Under the pieces are notes generated by a model. The model worked only from the letters and a program-made list of their open reading frames with translations, was not told the DNA's origin and made no database searches. The translations under genes were made by a program, and so were the position numbers. DNA of 8,182 nt from Thermoprotei archaeon (GTDB lineage Archaea > Thermoproteota > Thermoprotei > QMSL01 > B3-G16). This document shows, piece after piece, positions 5,401 through 8,182 of the stretch (positions are counted from its first letter, which is position 1; every line of letters begins with the position of its first letter). Location of the stretch: positions 1 to 8,182 of the forward strand of contig QMSL01000056.1 in the NCBI GenBank assembly GCA_003649665.1. The letters run 5' to 3'.

Positions 5401-6840
5401 ATGTCAGAAAGCCCTCTTAAGAGGATATGGTATTCAACTAAGAATCTTCTCTTCGAGCTTAGATTACATAAGACAGGTCTAATAGGACTAATCATACTCC
5501 TCTTCTACACCATAGTCGCGATATTCGCTCCTTATATAGCTCCAAATGATCCTAACAAGATGCAACTAGCCGATAGTTATGCTTATCCCGAGTGGTTTGC
5601 CATATTCCCTAAGTACAGGAACCTTCCTAGAAACATATTCTTAAACATAGGCTACCACGATTGGTCAATTTCCATAGAAGGTGATAACCTATCCGTAGAT
5701 GAAGTTAATGGCTATACCGTCATAATTGCTCGATGTAGCGATCATACATCTTATGGTAGCGTACTAATGGAATACTCCTTCAATTATTCGTATGATCCCC
5801 CAAGGAGGTTTGAAGGTGAGATTCCATATAGAGTTGATATATACGATGCTACTGGTAGCTACGTTAGGATAAAGTGTTTCATAATAACGCCTAGCGGGAG
5901 GAGTTACGAACTATATGATAGTCGACCCATAGCATATAATCTCTCACGCCTAGATGCACCTGGTACATATGATGCAAGAGACGTATTCCTGAAGATAAAG
6001 CTGGGCTTCTCTCCTCATGATTACCTTGGCGAGAAAATATTCAATGAAAAAGGCACATATACCTTAAGGTTACTAGTACAAGTATTTACGGTTAAGGGAG
6101 ATGGCTATGTTGAGGTAAAGCTTGCGAATAAGACCTTTAGGATATACGGTATGCTTTACGGACTACTTGGAACAGACAACCTAGGCTGTGACCTATTTTC
6201 GAACCTAGTTTACGGAACTAGAATATCATTAATAGTAGGGATCCTAGCTTCAATAATCTCGGTCTCATTAGGCTTAATAGTCGGATTGATAGCCGGATAT
6301 AAAGGCGGGATTACTGACCAGATATTGATGTTCTTCACCGATACTCTCCTCTTCATGCCTATTCTTCCACTCATAATTGCAATAAGCGTCTTCATAGGTA
6401 AGAGTTTGTATTTAGAGATAGCCCTTATAGCGCTATTGAGCTGGATGGGACTAGCTAGGAATATAAGAGCATATGTAATGTCGTTGAGGGATAGTATGTA
6501 CGTAGAAGCAGCTAGGGCGATAGGCGCCTCGGATATGTACATAGTATTTAGGCATATATTACCACAACTATCCCCACTAATATACATTAGCTTAGTTATG
6601 AGAATTCCTGGAGCAATACTCCTTGAAGCAACGCTCAGTTTCTTAAATCTAGGAGATCCATCCGTTCCATCGTGGGGTAGAATGCTTTACAATGCTAGAT
6701 ATGCTGGTGCCTTTTCTAGACTAATGTGGTGGTGGGTTATACCACCTGGTTTAGCAATAACGTTCTTAGCGCTTGCTTTCATACTATTAGGTCATGCCTT
6801 AGATGAGATATTGAATCCAAGACTTAGAGTAAGGCGTTAA
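5401..6840 (+). CDS. dppC: Oligopeptide/dipeptide-type ABC transporter permease (DppC) with a large extracytoplasmic insertion
   Basis: This is the second channel subunit. At 479 residues it is much longer than the usual 280-300. The N-terminal OppC-type segment LIGLIILL...IFAPYIAP (27-48) is the first membrane helix. The normal core resumes at LLGTDNLGCDLFSNLVYGTR (255-274) with helices at about 275-299, 308-332, 337-358, 393-415 and 442-465. The coupling loop contains YVEAARAIGASDMYIVFRHI (367-386). The tail is LNPRLRVRR. Between them, residues about 66-250 form an added, polar, beta-rich stretch, which topology places outside the cell. It has several NXS/T sites and two cysteines (C112, C159) that could pair. 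The Arg of the family motif GTDxxGRD is replaced by C263. The start is fixed by the ten-base ribosome-binding site, and the next gene begins 2 bp after the stop. The function of the insertion is unknown; docking of the binding protein or substrate funnelling are possibilities. Confidence 0.93.
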   Translation: MSESPLKRIWYSTKNLLFELRLHKTGLIGLIILLFYTIVAIFAPYIAPNDPNKMQLADSYAYPEWFAIFPKYRNLPRNIFLNIGYHDWSISIEGDNLSVDEVNGYTVIIARCSDHTSYGSVLMEYSFNYSYDPPRRFEGEIPYRVDIYDATGSYVRIKCFIITPSGRSYELYDSRPIAYNLSRLDAPGTYDARDVFLKIKLGFSPHDYLGEKIFNEKGTYTLRLLVQVFTVKGDGYVEVKLANKTFRIYGMLYGLLGTDNLGCDLFSNLVYGTRISLIVGILASIISVSLGLIVGLIAGYKGGITDQILMFFTDTLLFMPILPLIIAISVFIGKSLYLEIALIALLSWMGLARNIRAYVMSLRDSMYVEAARAIGASDMYIVFRHILPQLSPLIYISLVMRIPGAILLEATLSFLNLGDPSVPSWGRMLYNARYAGAFSRLMWWWVIPPGLAITFLALAFILLGHALDEILNPRLRVRR

Positions 6841-6842
6841 GA

Positions 6843-7724
6843 ATGAGCGTGAAGTTGAGTAGATTGATTAAAAGATGTTTAGTGGAGTTACTCTACATAA
6901 CAACATTAGCGTATATGCTCTTTCAGCAGGCCTTTACTGGAAGGATGAACGTTCATTCTCTCATCCTCGCCTTTCTCTTCGGCCTTCTATCTATAGTATA
7001 CGGATATTTAATGGGTGATATTAGGGATGCTATAATTGGCTATTTAGCTTCCCTAGCCCTAGCTACAGCAGTGTCAGTATTGCTGATAAGACGTCCAATC
7101 GAAATATACATTAGTGAGGTCTCAGCGGAGCTAGTCACAATGCATTCCCTAAGAAATGCTCTTATTTATGCTCTCTTTGCCATAACCCCATTCTCAATAG
7201 TTCTAATACCAATTGGAGTGTACCTTACAACAGTTGTTGATTCAAATACCATGATGTACGTGCTCTTCATATCCCTAACGCTAGTACCCTCTTCAATGCT
7301 CATAGTGAGTTATAATAGGTATTGTGGAAGCATATATTCAATAAGGAGACTGGAAGTTCACGTTGAAGATATAAGTATAGGCCTAGTAAGTAATCGTGCT
7401 TTCCTTAACATGACCTATACAATATCTAATGGTGGTATAAGAGAGGTTAGGATAGTCCTGATAAACTATAAAATATACTTCGGACAGGAGATCGCAAGAG
7501 ACGTCAGTGAGAACTTCTATGCATTACCTCTTGTCATAAGGCCTCACGTTATAGTAACCAGATACATGTCAGTAGAAGTGCCGAAATTCAAAATAGAACG
7601 AAACTTAATAGCAAGCGGTAAACTTAGAGTTTCAATAATCTTTGAGATATATCTTAAAACGCCCTTTGGAAATACGCCTGTAACATTCCATTACACTACT
7701 CTTCTAAGTCCATTACAAGCCTAA
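6843..7724 (+). CDS. Uncharacterised membrane protein with outer LEA14-like beta domain, last gene of the transporter unit
   Basis: I do not recognise this 293-residue protein as a named transporter subunit. It has about five hydrophobic helices (roughly 13-30, 37-57, 62-82, 103-130, 137-157) and then a beta-rich domain (168-288). The pattern in that domain, FLNMTYTISNGG (187-198), INYKIYFGQ (207-215), VIRPHVIV (231-238), then LRVSIIFEIYLKTPFG (261-276), resembles LEA14/WHy-type domains (PF03168-like): a paired-strand sandwich ending in a TPFG-like strand. This is pattern recognition, not a search result. With the N-terminal tail K/R-rich and assumed inside, an odd number of helices would put the domain outside the cell. 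It starts 2 bp after dppC with no strong ribosome-binding site, so it is probably translated by coupling and belongs to the transporter unit. Its 3' end overlaps the convergent gene by 29 bp. Confidence 0.8.
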   Translation: MSVKLSRLIKRCLVELLYITTLAYMLFQQAFTGRMNVHSLILAFLFGLLSIVYGYLMGDIRDAIIGYLASLALATAVSVLLIRRPIEIYISEVSAELVTMHSLRNALIYALFAITPFSIVLIPIGVYLTTVVDSNTMMYVLFISLTLVPSSMLIVSYNRYCGSIYSIRRLEVHVEDISIGLVSNRAFLNMTYTISNGGIREVRIVLINYKIYFGQEIARDVSENFYALPLVIRPHVIVTRYMSVEVPKFKIERNLIASGKLRVSIIFEIYLKTPFGNTPVTFHYTTLLSPLQA

Positions 7725-8182
7725 TCCCAGAGTAATAATATCCATCTGGTCCAACTTCCGTAATAAAGTAGTAGAGCCTACCACCAAGCCTCCTCTCCTC
7801 ATTAAGTACATAAGCATAATGCATGATCTCTGAGAAGAGGTATCCACAAATTACGCTCAGGATTATGCCTAAGGCTATAACTGGATCTATGATGAGGGGA
7901 AGAATTAAGGGAAGTATCGTTAGGAGGAGTATGCGTGCTAGGAAACGGTAATATCTTTCCTCACTACGTCGTCTCTCCAAGTATTTTCCATCTTTACTAA
8001 CATACTTTAAGACTTTCTTAAACTTGGTGATCTTATATAATGTGATAGCGCCGAATGTTGATGGAAGCCCCACTATAAAACTTATAACAAATCTAAGCAA
8101 TTGTGTGTTAAATAGCAAATATAACGATAACATAGTAGATAACGCTACTACTATTGCTCTAAAATAGAATCCTCTTCTTGAG
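7696..8182 (-). CDS. Uncharacterised membrane protein, 5' end beyond the window
   Basis: The gene runs leftward on the - strand and ends with TAG at 7696-7698. A methionine codon lies at 8131-8133 (145 residues to the stop), but the frame stays open upstream to 8182 with no stop. The extra codons read RRGFYFRAIVVALSTM, a plausible start of a membrane helix that the inner methionine would cut, so the true start is probably outside the window. From that methionine, helices are seen at about 12-33 and as a close pair at 66-82 and 84-106. They are separated by a highly basic cytoplasmic-looking loop (34-63, including ERRRSEERYYR). A tail of about 35 residues contains VGPDGYYYSG (127-136). I recognise no family and no catalytic motif. 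Tail-to-tail orientation makes a shared role with the transporter unsupported. Confidence 0.7.
   Translation of the reverse strand, partial: SRRGFYFRAIVVALSTMLSLYLLFNTQLLRFVISFIVGLPSTFGAITLYKITKFKKVLKYVSKDGKYLERRRSEERYYRFLARILLLTILPLILPLIIDPVIALGIILSVICGYLFSEIMHYAYVLNEERRLGGRLYYFITEVGPDGYYYSGIRLVMDLEE

Noticed and set aside
6210..6587. - strand open frame of 125 codons within dppC
   Set aside because: It mirrors the hydrophobic helices of DppC, which give long antisense frames by composition; the + frame has the conserved EAA loop and GTD motif.
1..8182. CRISPR array, tRNA/rRNA, insertion sequence, toxin-antitoxin or defence system
   Set aside because: No direct repeat series, no terminal inverted repeats, no cloverleaf-like or rRNA-like stretch, and no transposase or nuclease motifs were seen.

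Overview
The window looks like genomic DNA from a (hyper)thermophilic archaeon, most likely of the Thermoproteota. The evidence is indirect. Arginine is mostly AGG/AGA and isoleucine often ATA. Ribosome-binding sites are of the GAGGTG(ATCC) type that pairs with an archaeal 16S 3' end. Two intergenic gaps carry archaeal A-rich BRE plus TATA promoter elements instead of -35/-10 boxes. The proteins resemble archaeal members of their families. No lineage below phylum can be fixed from the sequence alone.

About nine tenths of the window is one locus for a peptide/opine/nickel-type (Dpp/Opp) ABC importer, all on the + strand, in the order dppD (125-1108), dppF (1101-2087), substrate-binding protein (2176-4326), dppB (4401-5396), dppC (5401-6840), and a membrane protein of unknown function (6843-7724). 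The two ATPases overlap by 8 bp. dppB-dppC-X are separated by only 4 and 2 bp. Candidate promoters sit before the binding protein and before dppB, so the cluster probably forms three transcription units: ATPases, binding protein, and permeases plus accessory protein. A seventh gene lies tail-to-tail on the - strand (7696 to beyond the right edge), overlaps the last operon gene by 29 bp and is cut by the window end.

The expected complex is a membrane-tethered binding protein that captures a ligand outside the cell and passes it to the DppB/DppC channel, powered by DppD/DppF in the cytoplasm. Both ATPases have complete nucleotide-site motifs and a four-cysteine C-terminal site for a [4Fe-4S] cluster. 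The substrate cannot be read from the sequence: archaeal family-5 systems carry oligosaccharides as well as peptides.

The unusual content is on the outer face of this importer. The binding protein reads as a circularly permuted family-5 fold: the segment that normally follows the GTGPY...NPxYW block comes first. It ends in an Ig-like stalk and a C-terminal membrane anchor. DppC carries an insertion of about 185 residues between its first membrane helix and the GTD motif. The last operon gene joins about five membrane helices to an outer beta-rich domain resembling LEA14/WHy domains. I found no CRISPR, tRNA, rRNA, insertion sequence, integrase or defence gene. No non-coding stretch exceeds 300 bases; the left-edge gap of 124 bases holds only a weak promoter candidate and a ribosome-binding site.
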